A stretch of DNA of 64,000 bases from Bacteroidota bacterium (GTDB taxonomy: Bacteria > Bacteroidota > Bacteroidia > Chitinophagales > LD1): contig CANJLD010000001.1 in assembly GCA_947475165.1 (NCBI GenBank), forward strand, positions 1 to 64,000. The letters are read 5' to 3'. A program made the position numbers and the translations under genes. Position 1 is the stretch's first letter, and each line of letters starts with the position of its first letter. The notes under the pieces were generated by a model that was not told the DNA's origin, made no database searches, and saw only the letters and a list, made by a program, of their open reading frames with translations. Shown one piece after another: positions 1 through 9,217 of this stretch.

Positions 1-1006
<1,006 letters not shown>

Positions 1007-1111
1007 CAATATACACAGGTTTACATGTTAGCAAAAAAGCAGGGGTAGCGAATTTGGCATTATTTATTGACAGAGGCAAATAAATAATGGTTGGTTAGCA
1101 ACAAAATAATC

Positions 1112-2056
1112 TTAGAACAGCTGAATGTCAAATATTTCCCTATCGTATTTAGCAGCTGAAATATTCAACTGGTCGTTTGAAACCGGAATTATAATTTCGG
1201 TTGATTCGTTGTCATCGCCATAATAGAAAGTAAGTTTTACTGAGAAGTCCTTTACATCAGCTTTTTGCGAACGTTCATCGGCTTTCATCAGGATTACTGA
1301 TTTGCCGTCTTCAATGATGGTTGTGCTTTCGCTGGTTGATACGAGAGTTATATCTGGGGTATATGCGGGAATTTTTGTAGAAACCTTTGAGCGTTTCAAT
1401 ACTATTTTGAATGAGTTGACCGGTGCAGTACTTTCTCCATAGCGAAGGATTCCAAGAAGATTTTCGGTATGCAGTTCTTTGAGCGGATTGGTGGCAGCTT
1501 TTTGCGAAGTGTAGCCGATGAAGCGCTTATCCTTTACGTTAGGAATAGCAACTTTTACTTCGCCATACGAACTGCTGAAAACTTCTTTGCCATTCAGCAA
1601 ACTGAATCTTTTCAGAAAGTCTTCTTCGCCATCGTTTGCTTCGTGAACTGCGAGGAGGGTATTGTCTTTAAACTGAATATCTGTGGCTACGAAATCTGCG
1701 CTCCATTCTACCGCTTTTGTATCCATTACGCTCTTGGCGGTGATTTCGTACACTTTGTGTTTGTTTACCGAATCGGCAAAGCAGAGTTCTGTTTTCTTTA
1801 TTTTGAGCAACAAAGGAATTTTAGCCGAGCCTTCGTAAGCATCTATCAGTTCATAATAAGTATTGCTTTGCTGCACGCATACTTTTCCGTTTTCGTTATA
1901 CACTTTTACGGAGGAGGAAGATGAGTCGGTGTAGACTTGTTTACCGGTGATTGAGGGAGTAATATCTGTTGAATGTTTTGGAGTTTCCTTACATGAATAA
2001 AGACCAAAGACCAAAGACCAAAGACCAAAGAGTAATACTGGTTTAGCTGATTTCAT
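1112..2056 (-). CDS. hypothetical lipoprotein
   Basis: A 314-residue protein of no family I recognise. The N-terminus is hydrophobic and ends in a lipobox (GLYSC, Cys22), so it is probably a lipoprotein anchored in the cell envelope. The rest looks like beta-rich extracytoplasmic sequence without catalytic motifs. Its ATG overlaps the end of folD by 14 bases, so the two are probably co-transcribed. The signal peptide is partly encoded by four tandem copies of a 7-base unit (2001-2028), which produces the duplicated [11 protein letters not shown] stretch. Confidence 0.75.
   Translation of the reverse strand: MKSAKPVLLFGLWSLVFGLYSCKETPKHSTDITPSITGKQVYTDSSSSSVKVYNENGKVCVQQSNTYYELIDAYEGSAKIPLLLKIKKTELCFADSVNKHKVYEITAKSVMDTKAVEWSADFVATDIQFKDNTLLAVHEANDGEEDFLKRFSLLNGKEVFSSSYGEVKVAIPNVKDKRFIGYTSQKAATNPLKELHTENLLGILRYGESTAPVNSFKIVLKRSKVSTKIPAYTPDITLVSTSESTTIIEDGKSVILMKADERSQKADVKDFSVKLTFYYGDDNESTEIIIPVSNDQLNISAAKYDREIFDIQLF
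2001..2031. repeat. heptanucleotide tandem repeat inside a signal peptide
   Basis: Four exact copies of AGACCAA (2001-2007, 2008-2014, 2015-2021, 2022-2028) plus a partial fifth. They lie within codons 9-19 of the lipoprotein gene. Because 7 is not a multiple of 3, gain or loss of one unit would shift the frame. Confidence 0.9.
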
Positions 2057-2921
2057 TTTTTGCGGCTTTAAGTGTGTTTAGTAATAATGAGACTACCGTC
2101 ATGGGACCAACTCCACCGGGCACCGGTGTAATGGCAGAACACTTAGGTGACACTTCATCAAATTTCACATCTCCCTTTAAACGCCAACCGCTTTTAGTTG
2201 TTGTGTCGGTTACACGCGTGGTTCCTACATCAATTACCACTGCTCCTTGTTTTACCATTTCACCTGTAAGGAATTCGGGTTTGCCAAGAGCAGCTATTAT
2301 AATATCGGCCTGCAGGGTTATTTCTTTTAGGTTTTTAGTTTTAGAATGGCAGACTGTAACTGTTGCGTTTCCCGTTTTTGATTGTCCGCTCATGAGAATG
2401 CTCATTGGTCTGCCTACAATGTTACTCCTGCCTATTACCACGCAGTGCTTGCCGGCTGTTTCTATGTTGTAGCGTTCTAATATTTTAGTAATTCCCAGTG
2501 GTGTTGCTGAAACATAAGCAGACAGCCCAAGAGTAACTTTGCCTACATTAACCGGATGAAAACCATCCACATCTTTTTGCGGGCTGATGCTCATGATTAC
2601 CTTATCGGGGTTGATGTGTTTTGGCAGGGGAAGCTGGACGATGAAGCCGTCTACATCTTTGTTCTCATTCAGTTTACTTACCTCGTTCAACAAGAATTCT
2701 TCTGTAATGGAATCATCGAAATGAAGTAGTGTGGATTTAAAGCCAACCTGTTCGCATGATTTTACTTTGTGACCTACATAAGTAAGACTACCTCCATCGT
2801 TGCCAACCAGTATTGCCGCGAGGTGGGGCTGTTTGCCGCCTTTGGCAATAAATTGTTTTACGTCCTCTGCTATTTCAACTTTAAGTTCTTCGGATAGTTT
2901 CTTGCCATCGAGTAAGGTCAT
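2043..2921 (-). CDS. folD: bifunctional methylenetetrahydrofolate dehydrogenase / methenyltetrahydrofolate cyclohydrolase
   Basis: FolD interconverts 5,10-methylene-THF, 5,10-methenyl-THF and 10-formyl-THF using NADP in the cytoplasm, feeding one-carbon units to purine and formyl-Met synthesis. The 292-residue length is normal for the family. Visible signatures are the YxxxK active-site pair (Tyr48/Lys52), the QLPLP motif, the [10 protein letters not shown] Rossmann segment and the C-terminal [11 protein letters not shown] motif. It is the upstream gene of a two-gene unit with the lipoprotein. Confidence 0.97.
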   Translation of the reverse strand: MTLLDGKKLSEELKVEIAEDVKQFIAKGGKQPHLAAILVGNDGGSLTYVGHKVKSCEQVGFKSTLLHFDDSITEEFLLNEVSKLNENKDVDGFIVQLPLPKHINPDKVIMSISPQKDVDGFHPVNVGKVTLGLSAYVSATPLGITKILERYNIETAGKHCVVIGRSNIVGRPMSILMSGQSKTGNATVTVCHSKTKNLKEITLQADIIIAALGKPEFLTGEMVKQGAVVIDVGTTRVTDTTTKSGWRLKGDVKFDEVSPKCSAITPVPGGVGPMTVVSLLLNTLKAAKNEIS

Positions 2922-3055
2922 GTGTATGTTTTGTTTGAGGGCAAAAGAAACTGTTTCGGGAAATATGAACGGAATAATTTTCTAACATCAATACGATAAA
3001 AAATTTCGAAAAGACAAATCTCATCCTGCGCATACTATGAGCGTTTTGTTCTACC

Positions 3056-3063
3056 TAACTTTG
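3056..3063 (+). promoter_or_regulatory. Bacteroidota-type -7 promoter element TAACTTTG
   Basis: Exact match to TAnnTTTG, 29 bases before the ATG at 3092. It would place the transcription start near 3070 and so argues for the ATG at 3092 over the upstream TTG at 3071. No clear -33 TTTG was found. Confidence 0.5.
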
Positions 3064-3091
3064 GTTTGATTTGCATCCTCTTAGAAATAAT

Positions 3092-4954
3092 ATGCGCAGT
3101 CTCTGTCTTTTACTTCTCGCCACTCAGTTCTCATTTTTTGCATTTTCTCAGTGTGTAAATACGTTCCCTTACAATGAAAATTTTGAAGCCAGCAACGGCA
3201 ACTGGACGAGTGGTGGAACAGGCGATGACTGGGCATGGGGAGCGGTTTCAAAAACTGTAATTGCACAAGCTGCCAGCGGCAGCAATTGCTGGATAACCGG
3301 TGGGCTTACCAATTCGTTTTACAATTTAAGCGAGCGGTCGTATGTGGAAAGCCCTTGTTTTGATTTCAGTGCCTTGCAATCTCCTTACATCAGTTTCAAT
3401 ATTTATTGGGAAACGGAATACAGCTATGATGGTGCGGTATTTCAGTCGAGTGTTGATGGCGGAACTACTTGGCAGAATGTTGGCAGCACGAGCAACCCGA
3501 CAGATTGCCTGAATGCGAATTGGTTCAATTTGTCCAGCGTTACTAATCTTACCGGTCTGGCTTCTCCAAAAGAAGGCTGGTCAGGAAATGTGCAGTCTAC
3601 CAGCGGAAGTTGTCAGGGAGGAAACGGGAGTAGTGGCTGGAAATTGGCTAAACATTGTATGCCTTCGCTAGCAGGTCAGCCGAATGTAGTTTTCCGATTT
3701 GCATTTGGAGCAGGCAGCACCTGCAACGATTATGATGGCTTTGCCTTTGATGATGTAACCATTAGCGAGGCACCGGCACCGGTTATTGATTTTACTTCTA
3801 CCTGCAGCGGCAACACTATTTCGTTTACCGGCACTTCTACTTTATGCCCCAATCAATTCAGCTGGCTTTTTGGCGATGGCGGAAGCGGAACCGGCTTAAC
3901 CGTTTCGCACACTTATACTACTACCGGAAACTACAACGTAACTTTTACAGCCGGTGGTAGCTGCTCTTTACCGGTTAATATTACTAAGCAGATACAAATG
4001 CTAAGTGCAATTGCTTCTTCCATTAATGTTTCGTGCAATGGCGGAAACGATGGCAAGGCATCAGTTACTGCAAGCGGTGGAAGCAATTATACTTATACAT
4101 GGAACTCCTCGCCTGCTCAAACTACCGATACCGCTTTTAACCTTGCCGCTGGAAATTATACGGTGACCGTGAGTGCGCCAAATTTTTGTGATGTAACAGC
4201 AAACGCAACGGTAAACGAGCCTGCGGCTATCGGCAATACTTTTTTTATAGTGTCAGATACTTGCCACACTTCTGCTGGAGAAATTACCACAACTTCAAGC
4301 GGAGGAAATCTTCCTTATCAGTTTATATGGAGTAACGGTGGCACAACAAATACAATTTTAAATCTTGCAGAAGGCAGTTATTCAGTAACTGTTACAGATG
4401 TAAACAATTGCTCCGCTGCTGCGCAGGCATTTGTGCCTTACGTATCGGGAATTGCTTTGAATGTTACTGCTGAAAATGTTTCATGCTACGGAACTAATGA
4501 CGGAGCAATTTCAATTACCGCCACCGGTGGGGCGCACGCATATAATTATGCGTGGTCAAACAATGCCAATACTTCTTCTATCAATCATCTTTCCGAAGGC
4601 AGTTATGAACTAACGGTAACAGATGTCAATAACTGCAGTGTGAGCGATTCTATTATTCTTATAAAAGAATTTTGCCCAAGCTATGTTTATTTCCCCACCG
4701 GCTTCTCTCCTAACGGTGATGGCCTGAACGACTTCTTTAAAGCTACCGCATCTGCCGATTTAAAGAAATTTTTTATCCGCGTTTACAACCGGTGGGGCGA
4801 AGAAGTTTTCGAATCGAATGATATAAGCGAAAGTTGGGATGGAGTTTATAAAGGAATTCCGCAACCGCTTTCTGCTTATGTTTGGTTTGCTGAATTTTCG
4901 TTCAACGATGGAAAGAAATATGCCCAATCGGGAAATATTACGCTGGTAAAGTAA
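3092..4954 (+). CDS. secreted adhesin-like protein with PKD and SprB-type repeats and T9SS type B sorting domain
   Basis: About 620 residues. Signal peptide MRSLCLLLLATQFSFFAFSQ. Residues about 25-225 form a beta-sandwich (NENFE, GDDWAWG, a FDDVTIS end), followed by a PKD domain (SWLFGDGGSGTG, HTYTTTGNYNVTF). Then come three SprB-like repeats with ATGG/SGG...Y.W and GSY.VTVTDVNNC motifs. The last ~90 residues are a gliding-motility-associated C-terminal (type B) sorting domain (FPTGFSPNGDGLNDFF, YNRWGEEVFES, SWDGVYKG). It is predicted to be exported through the T9SS and held on the cell surface. The ATG at 3092 was preferred because a -7 element sits at 3056 and the signal peptide starts cleanly there. 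Confidence 0.9.
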   Translation: MRSLCLLLLATQFSFFAFSQCVNTFPYNENFEASNGNWTSGGTGDDWAWGAVSKTVIAQAASGSNCWITGGLTNSFYNLSERSYVESPCFDFSALQSPYISFNIYWETEYSYDGAVFQSSVDGGTTWQNVGSTSNPTDCLNANWFNLSSVTNLTGLASPKEGWSGNVQSTSGSCQGGNGSSGWKLAKHCMPSLAGQPNVVFRFAFGAGSTCNDYDGFAFDDVTISEAPAPVIDFTSTCSGNTISFTGTSTLCPNQFSWLFGDGGSGTGLTVSHTYTTTGNYNVTFTAGGSCSLPVNITKQIQMLSAIASSINVSCNGGNDGKASVTASGGSNYTYTWNSSPAQTTDTAFNLAAGNYTVTVSAPNFCDVTANATVNEPAAIGNTFFIVSDTCHTSAGEITTTSSGGNLPYQFIWSNGGTTNTILNLAEGSYSVTVTDVNNCSAAAQAFVPYVSGIALNVTAENVSCYGTNDGAISITATGGAHAYNYAWSNNANTSSINHLSEGSYELTVTDVNNCSVSDSIILIKEFCPSYVYFPTGFSPNGDGLNDFFKATASADLKKFFIRVYNRWGEEVFESNDISESWDGVYKGIPQPLSAYVWFAEFSFNDGKKYAQSGNITLVK

Positions 4955-4955
4955 T

Positions 4956-4986
4956 ACCCCTAAATCCCCTGAAGGGGACTTAAATG
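4956..4986. repeat. CCCCTAAATCCCC palindromic repeat, copy 1 (terminator-like)
   Basis: ACCCCTAAATCCCC followed by TGAAGGGG and ACTT starts directly after the adhesin stop codon. CCCCT and AGGGG can form a small hairpin between convergent genes. Related copies lie at 13474, 36437 and (inverted) 43511. Confidence 0.8.
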
Positions 4987-4997
4987 CCAATAACTAA

Positions 4998-5786
4998 TTA
5001 TGCCTTTCTTTTCGGGAAACCGAAAATGGTGGAAGTTAAAATAGGTAGAAAGAAAAGAGCCACAGTGGAAAGAGAGAACACTAAGTCAGCCTTTTCACTT
5101 TCTAATAATTCGCAGAGATGTGAACCGGCACCGTATTGCGCACAGTAAAAACCAAGACAAAGTTTCAATCCTAAAATTCCTATAACCAAAAACGCAACGG
5201 TATCAAGAAATGGAAAGCGTTCCATTAACTTCACAAAGTAACCAGCTACAATACGCATGGTAATAATGCCTATAAACACACCGAGACAAACCAGATAAAT
5301 ATTATCGGTAAATGCTACCGCTGCAAAAACATTATCCAGCGAAAAGGTCATATCCATTACTTCCACCATAAGCACGGTGCTCCAGAACTGATTTAACCCG
5401 AAACGCCCTTTAGGGTGCTTTACGGTTTCGCTCAATTCTTCTTTTTCAATATCAAGAATGTGTTCGTGCTTGAAAATTTCTTTATAAAAAAAGTGAGTGC
5501 ACAGATACAACAGGTAACCACCGCCCACTAACTTCAACCAGTTTATCTTAATAAGAATACTGGCAAACACCAATGCTGTTCCCCTGAAAATATAAGCGAG
5601 AATTAAACCAATACGCAAAGCGCGTTTGCGTTCTTTCTCCGGCAAATCCATTACCATGGTTGCCAGCACCGCTGCATTATCTACCGATAGTAAACTCTCA
5701 ATCAAAATCAGGTTCAGCACCACTAGCAAAGCAGTCTTAGGGTCGGGCTGAATGAAGTGTGAAAAGAATTGTAGGATAGAATCCAC
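4998..5786 (-). CDS. TerC-family integral membrane protein
   Basis: A 262-residue polytopic membrane protein with about seven to eight hydrophobic segments. Two TerC hallmark segments are clear: LLSVDNAAVLATMV near residue 32 and MTFSLDNVFAAVAF near residue 150, each with the acidic residue inside a membrane helix. TerC proteins are implicated in metal ion (for example manganese) export and tellurite resistance. The substrate here cannot be told from sequence. It lies divergent from the HAD phosphatase gene with about 45 bases between them. Confidence 0.85.
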   Translation of the reverse strand: MDSILQFFSHFIQPDPKTALLVVLNLILIESLLSVDNAAVLATMVMDLPEKERKRALRIGLILAYIFRGTALVFASILIKINWLKLVGGGYLLYLCTHFFYKEIFKHEHILDIEKEELSETVKHPKGRFGLNQFWSTVLMVEVMDMTFSLDNVFAAVAFTDNIYLVCLGVFIGIITMRIVAGYFVKLMERFPFLDTVAFLVIGILGLKLCLGFYCAQYGAGSHLCELLESEKADLVFSLSTVALFFLPILTSTIFGFPKRKA

Positions 5787-5830
5787 TGAACCGGTTTTAT
5801 TCGCGCAATATTAGTTTGTAATTTCAAATT

Positions 5831-6484
5831 ATGCTTAAACAGTTCGATGCAGTTATCTACGATATGGATGGTTTGCTTATAGACAGTGAACCCTTTTGGC
5901 GGCAGGTAGAGATAAAAGTGTTTGCAACGGTGGGCTTGCAACTTACCGATAAAGACTGTGCCGAGCTGACCGGCTTTAGGTTTGATGAAGTGGTGGAACA
6001 CTGGTGGCGCAAAAGCCCCTGGACCGGTAAAACCAAAGAGCAGATTCATGACGAGGTGATTGATGAAATGGAACTTGCCATTACACACCACGCGCAGGCC
6101 ATGCCCGGTGTTCACGCCTCGCTTGATTTTTTTAAAAGCAAAAATGTAAAAATGGCGGTGGCTTCTTCATCGGCATTAAGGTTGATTAAGGCAACGGTAA
6201 ATAAGTTGAAGCTGGAAGATTACTTTACCCTGCTTGTTTCGGCTGAACACGAAACGCATGGCAAACCCCATCCGGCTGTGTTTATGCGCACAGCCGAAAC
6301 GCTGCGCGTGCAACCGGACCGGTGTTTGGTTATTGAAGATTCCTTCAACGGGCTATTGGCGGCAAAGGCTGCCAGAATGAAATGTGTGGTGGTGCCTTAT
6401 CCCGAAGATTTTAATAACCCCAAGCTTGCTATTGCCGATTGGAAATTGAATTCGCTGAACGAAATGCCGGGGTTGGCTTTTTAA
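5831..6484 (+). CDS. HAD-superfamily sugar-phosphate phosphatase (HxpB/YniC-like)
   Basis: A 217-residue HAD hydrolase of the beta-phosphoglucomutase-like branch. Motif I is YDMDGLLIDSEP (nucleophile Asp11, acid Asp13), motif II is ASSSALRL, the motif III lysine is in HGKPHP, and motif IV is VIEDSFNGLLAAKAA. The cap domain between motifs I and II contains LTGFRFDEVVEHWW, typical of hexitol/2-deoxyglucose-6-phosphate phosphatases. A cytoplasmic sugar-phosphate phosphatase is likely. The exact substrate is inference. Confidence 0.88.
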   Translation: MLKQFDAVIYDMDGLLIDSEPFWRQVEIKVFATVGLQLTDKDCAELTGFRFDEVVEHWWRKSPWTGKTKEQIHDEVIDEMELAITHHAQAMPGVHASLDFFKSKNVKMAVASSSALRLIKATVNKLKLEDYFTLLVSAEHETHGKPHPAVFMRTAETLRVQPDRCLVIEDSFNGLLAAKAARMKCVVVPYPEDFNNPKLAIADWKLNSLNEMPGLAF

Positions 6485-6493
6485 GCAAAAATC

Positions 6494-6583
6494 TTAGGTG
6501 TGGCGTTCGGGCGGGCTTTCGCTACAATCTTTTTAACCACGCAAAAGCCAAGCATAAAAAGGATTTACGCTCAATCCCTAACG
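6494..6583. repeat. dispersed Bacteroidota-type intergenic repeat
   Basis: Non-coding stretch with the blocks GTGGCGTTCGGGCGGGCTTT, CGCTACAATCTTTT, CAAAAGCCAAGC and GGATTTACGCTCAATCCC. I recall closely similar blocks as a recurrent intergenic element in Bacteroidota genomes. This is the only copy in the window, so the call rests on memory and not on an internal match. Confidence 0.45.
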
Positions 6584-6616
6584 CAAACAGCCGAATACAA
6601 TTGCCCGACTGCATTT

Positions 6617-6955
6617 TTACGCTAATTGGGCAACAATAACAAAGCCAAGTGCCAAGGCAGATATTAGTATCGTATTAATTACTCTAAGTTTGTAGAAATT
6701 TTTTCTTAGAAAATCATTACCAATTTTTTGGGCATTAGAATTGGCAAACCATAAAAGAAATAGATACATAAGTATGTTAATAATAGGTAGCATAAAAATA
6801 TAAATCTTATCCCCCCAGCCATCAATATTACCTAAAGAATCAAAGTGAGTTGGAATAGTGGTAGGTAAAGTACTCCACACGGAAGCACAATAAATAAACG
6901 GAATAATAAGCAGTAACAAAAAAAAAGATTCCGCTTTATAATTGATTGATTTCAT
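6617..6955 (-). CDS. small membrane protein with DUF1648-like domain
   Basis: A 112-residue protein with three hydrophobic segments. The motif LPTTIPTHFDSLGNIDGWGDK after the first helix is the DUF1648 signature seen in SdpI-like immunity and membrane proteins. The function of the stand-alone short form is unknown. It lies downstream of the RAYT/REP block on the same strand, with its start (ATG at 6955) only a few bases from that block. Confidence 0.75.
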   Translation of the reverse strand: MKSINYKAESFFLLLLIIPFIYCASVWSTLPTTIPTHFDSLGNIDGWGDKIYIFMLPIINILMYLFLLWFANSNAQKIGNDFLRKNFYKLRVINTILISALALGFVIVAQLA

Positions 6956-6959
6956 AATG

Positions 6960-7086
6960 TTAATTAATTGATTTATGTGCTACTTCATTGAGCTTTTCTG
7001 TAAATTGATGTGGAAGAAATACATCATCTAAATATGATGTTAAAATTACTTCAGAAAGAACTTCTTTATAATTTTGAAGTATAATC
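6960..7086 (-). other. coding-like remnant next to REP hairpin, not assigned
   Basis: On the minus strand, from the REP hairpin to a TAA at 6960-6962, one frame reads as a convincing protein end (IILQNYKEVLSEVI, then LDDVFLPHQFTEKLNEVA). It has no start codon of its own unless translation runs from inside the RAYT gene through the REP, which looks artificial. It may be the 3' remnant of a gene broken by the RAYT/REP insertion. I do not recognise the family. Confidence 0.35.
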
Positions 7087-7090
7087 CGCT

Positions 7091-7120
7091 GTTCGACATG
7101 TTCCGCAGGGCATGTCGAAC
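7091..7120. repeat. REP-like hairpin 3' of RAYT
   Basis: GTTCGACATG (7091-7100) and CATGTCGAAC (7111-7120) are perfect 10-base inverted repeats with a 10-base loop, about 30 bases beyond the RAYT stop. A compensated variant lies on the other side of the gene at 7754. Confidence 0.9.
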
Positions 7121-7149
7121 TTACAGAATTAAGGATTTTTAATCCGAAA

Positions 7150-7677
7150 TTAATACACCGCCAATTCAAGCAATCCTTTTCTGTTACCATAATAATCGCC
7201 ACAACTACTTAATAAATATTCTTCTTTCTTTTCTACTATACCTGCCCTTACCGGGTTTTGATGAATGTAATTCAATTTAGTTTTAAAAAAAGCTTCTGTA
7301 AATATTGCTTCTCCATGATAACCCTCTTCCCAAAACCATATTTTATCTTCCTTTTTAAACAACCAAAGCAACCAATTTTTTCTGCTTTCTCTCGAATTTT
7401 CACCGATGGCATTTACAACTTTTGTGGCGGTATATTTTTTAAAATCTCTGATAATATCGCTTAACGGTGTTTGGTTGCTTTGGATAATAAGGTGAACATG
7501 GTTGCTCATAATTACCCAACCGTAAATGAGCAGACCTTTTTCCTTTTGGCAAAATTTTAAACTGTTTATCAGAATATCAGAATAATCACGTCTGGTAAAA
7601 ACATCTGCCCATTGATGAACCGTAAACGTTACGAAGTGTAAGCCATGCTGATCTTTAATGGTATATGCAAATGCCAT
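7150..7677 (-). CDS. REP-associated tyrosine transposase (RAYT, Y1/IS200-like)
   Basis: A 175-residue single-domain HUH transposase. The HUH metal motif is NHVHLI (His60/His62), and the catalytic tyrosine is probably Tyr82 in FKKYTATKV. The N-terminal HFVTFTV strand and the C-terminal NPVRAGIV segment also fit the RAYT family, which nicks at and may spread REP hairpins. The gene is bracketed by REP-like hairpins at 7091, 7700 and 7754, as expected for a REPtron-like unit. Length and motifs are intact, so it may still be active. Confidence 0.9.
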   Translation of the reverse strand: MAFAYTIKDQHGLHFVTFTVHQWADVFTRRDYSDILINSLKFCQKEKGLLIYGWVIMSNHVHLIIQSNQTPLSDIIRDFKKYTATKVVNAIGENSRESRKNWLLWLFKKEDKIWFWEEGYHGEAIFTEAFFKTKLNYIHQNPVRAGIVEKKEEYLLSSCGDYYGNRKGLLELAVY

Positions 7678-7699
7678 TCAGTAAATTTATTTGAAATAA

Positions 7700-7742
7700 T
7701 GCCGATTTGCAAACCGCTTAATAGACCGATTGCAAATCGGCA
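7700..7742. repeat. inverted repeat upstream of RAYT
   Basis: TGCCGATTTGCAA (7700-7712) and TTGCAAATCGGCA (7730-7742) are a perfect 13-base inverted repeat with a 17-base loop, starting 23 bases before the RAYT start codon. Confidence 0.9.
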
Positions 7743-7894
7743 ATTATCTGTAAGTTCGAGATGCGCTGCGCTAACATCTCGAACAGCAGGATGTCTGTAT
7801 CATTAATTCTTATAAATCGTTTATTTGTATAGCATAGCCAGTCTATAACATCGCGCGTGGAAATATCTGTTTCCTCTGATAAGACTAATACCAT
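7718..7894 (-). pseudogene. truncated ATP-grasp peptide maturase (GwsG-like, grasp-with-spasm RiPP system)
   Basis: A 58-codon reading frame from the ATG at 7892-7894 to the TAA at 7718-7720. Its first ~34 residues (MVLVLSEETDISTRDVIDWL, then Y, NKRFIRINDTD) match the N-terminus I know from GwsG-type ATP-grasp maturases of Bacteroidota peptide-modification systems. The resemblance stops exactly where the REP hairpin (right arm 7775-7784) begins, and the rest of a normal ~320-residue protein is missing. It follows the DUF6624-like gene by 27 bases on the same strand, which suggests one operon with the double-glycine precursor. Family assignment from a short N-terminus is the main uncertainty. 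Confidence 0.6.
7754..7784. repeat. REP-like hairpin 5' of RAYT
   Basis: GTTCGAGATG (7754-7763) and CATCTCGAAC (7775-7784) form a perfect 10-bp stem. Compared with the hairpin at 7091 one base pair differs on both arms (C-G to G-C), so the pairing is preserved. Confidence 0.9.
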
Positions 7895-7921
7895 TAGCGT
7901 AATTAATAAAAATTCAGTGAT

Positions 7922-8842
7922 TTATTTTGGTAGGGAGTACTCTATACCGTAAAATAATAGATATTCAGTTAAAGGTTCAAGTCCCACCTTTTCTCTCCTT
8001 ATATCTACATTTTTTTCATCTTCGATAGGAAATAATTCATGTTTGTGGGTAAGTGTATTATACCTAACCTGCGAACCATACAATTGCTTTTTGTTTTCGT
8101 TTACTTGGATTCTATCATACATTAAAGCATAACTTTCCCAATCAGCTTGTTTCTGTTCGCAAAGGTTTTTTATAGTAGAAATATACTTTTTTTGAGTATT
8201 CAAATCTGAATGCTGAATAACAAAAAAAGCAGCACGTGCTGCGTCCTTTTTTACATCCGAATTTTTTGGCCAACCATATTTTTTAATCAGTTCTTCTAAC
8301 TCAAAAACACTTTCTTTATTTATTTTTCCTTTTAAATCCCATAACGCAATTACAATTGTGTTTCTTTCGCCTACTTTTTCTTCAGCGAGATTTATTTCTT
8401 TATAATAAGCCTGATCTAATGCTGCTAAATGCCATAGTTTTTCAGCATAATATAAATTACCAAATTTTCCATTTATACTTTCAGTATTCTTTGCAATAAT
8501 TTCTTCTATTTCTTTCCACCTTTTATCACTGTGCAAGTGAATTAGGTTAGGGTCGAAAAGCGTTCCCACTTCAAAAAATCTTCCAACTATTATTTGCAGA
8601 TATTTAAAAGCAGAATCAACCTGACCATCAATAGCGAGCGCACATGCATAATTATATACTTCAAAAATATTTGCTGAATCATATGCATTCATGTTCTTAT
8701 ATAATTCAATAGCACCTCTAATATCGCCAATATCGCTTAAACTATCGGCAATTGAATTAGCTGATAAAACTGTGGTGGGGTCTTGCGCCTTAACATTTGA
8801 GGTATAACTAATTAGTAGACCTATAAACAATAATAGTCTCAT
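7922..8842 (-). CDS. secreted TPR-like protein with DUF6624-like C-terminal domain
   Basis: A 306-residue protein with a signal peptide (MRLLLFIGLLISYTSNVKAQ). Residues about 30-110 look like TPR helices (DIRGAIELYKNM, FEVYNYACALAIDG, VDSAFKYLQI). The C-terminal half carries the block I associate with DUF6624: WESYALMYDRIQVNENKKQLYG, then RYN and RREKVGLEPL near the end. It sits between the double-glycine peptide gene and the truncated maturase gene on the same strand. Whether it works with them is inference. Confidence 0.65.
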   Translation of the reverse strand: MRLLLFIGLLISYTSNVKAQDPTTVLSANSIADSLSDIGDIRGAIELYKNMNAYDSANIFEVYNYACALAIDGQVDSAFKYLQIIVGRFFEVGTLFDPNLIHLHSDKRWKEIEEIIAKNTESINGKFGNLYYAEKLWHLAALDQAYYKEINLAEEKVGERNTIVIALWDLKGKINKESVFELEELIKKYGWPKNSDVKKDAARAAFFVIQHSDLNTQKKYISTIKNLCEQKQADWESYALMYDRIQVNENKKQLYGSQVRYNTLTHKHELFPIEDEKNVDIRREKVGLEPLTEYLLFYGIEYSLPK

Positions 8843-8915
8843 AAATAATAAATGAAAAACTAAATAAAATTAGTTTTTAGTGTAAATCAAGTAATAGGCT
8901 TAACATACGTGAATT

Positions 8916-9179
8916 CTAAAAATTTATTTTTTTAGAACCACTATCTTTAACGATAGGCCCTCCTCCTGCATTAAAGGGAGCTAAACAGTGGTCTTGATAA
9001 CCATAATCTCGATGTCCACCAGAATTATCTTTAGTCCACCAAGAACTGTAATGATCACGACAAGTTACTTGACCGTTAGTTATTGTCCAAGTATCTGGTC
9101 TTCCACCATTTACTTTCTCTGGGTGCTTGAGTTCATCAAATTTGAATTTTTCGAAGATATCTGCTTTTATTGATTCCAT
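8916..9179 (-). CDS. candidate RiPP precursor with double-glycine leader
   Basis: An 87-residue peptide. The first ~26 residues form a charged, amphipathic leader (MESIKADIFEKFKFDEL, then VNGG) ending in Gly-Gly, as in Bacteroidota natural-product precursors cleaved by C39 peptidase transporters. The remaining ~61 residues are rich in Trp, Tyr, His, Gly and Asp and hold two Cys (VTCRDH and DHCLAP). There is no signal peptide. It is the first gene before the DUF6624-like protein and the GwsG-like remnant. The precursor call is inference from leader shape and context. It could also be an unrelated small protein. Confidence 0.55.
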   Translation of the reverse strand: MESIKADIFEKFKFDELKHPEKVNGGRPDTWTITNGQVTCRDHYSSWWTKDNSGGHRDYGYQDHCLAPFNAGGGPIVKDSGSKKINF

Positions 9180-9217
9180 AAAGATTGAATTTACAAATTT
9201 TAAAATATATGTCTTAA

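Noticed and set aside
6960-7202. An 80-codon minus-strand frame running from inside the RAYT gene through the REP hairpin
   Set aside because: Its first part is an alternative frame of RAYT and its middle is the translated REP. Only the last ~40 codons look protein-like, so I listed them as a remnant.
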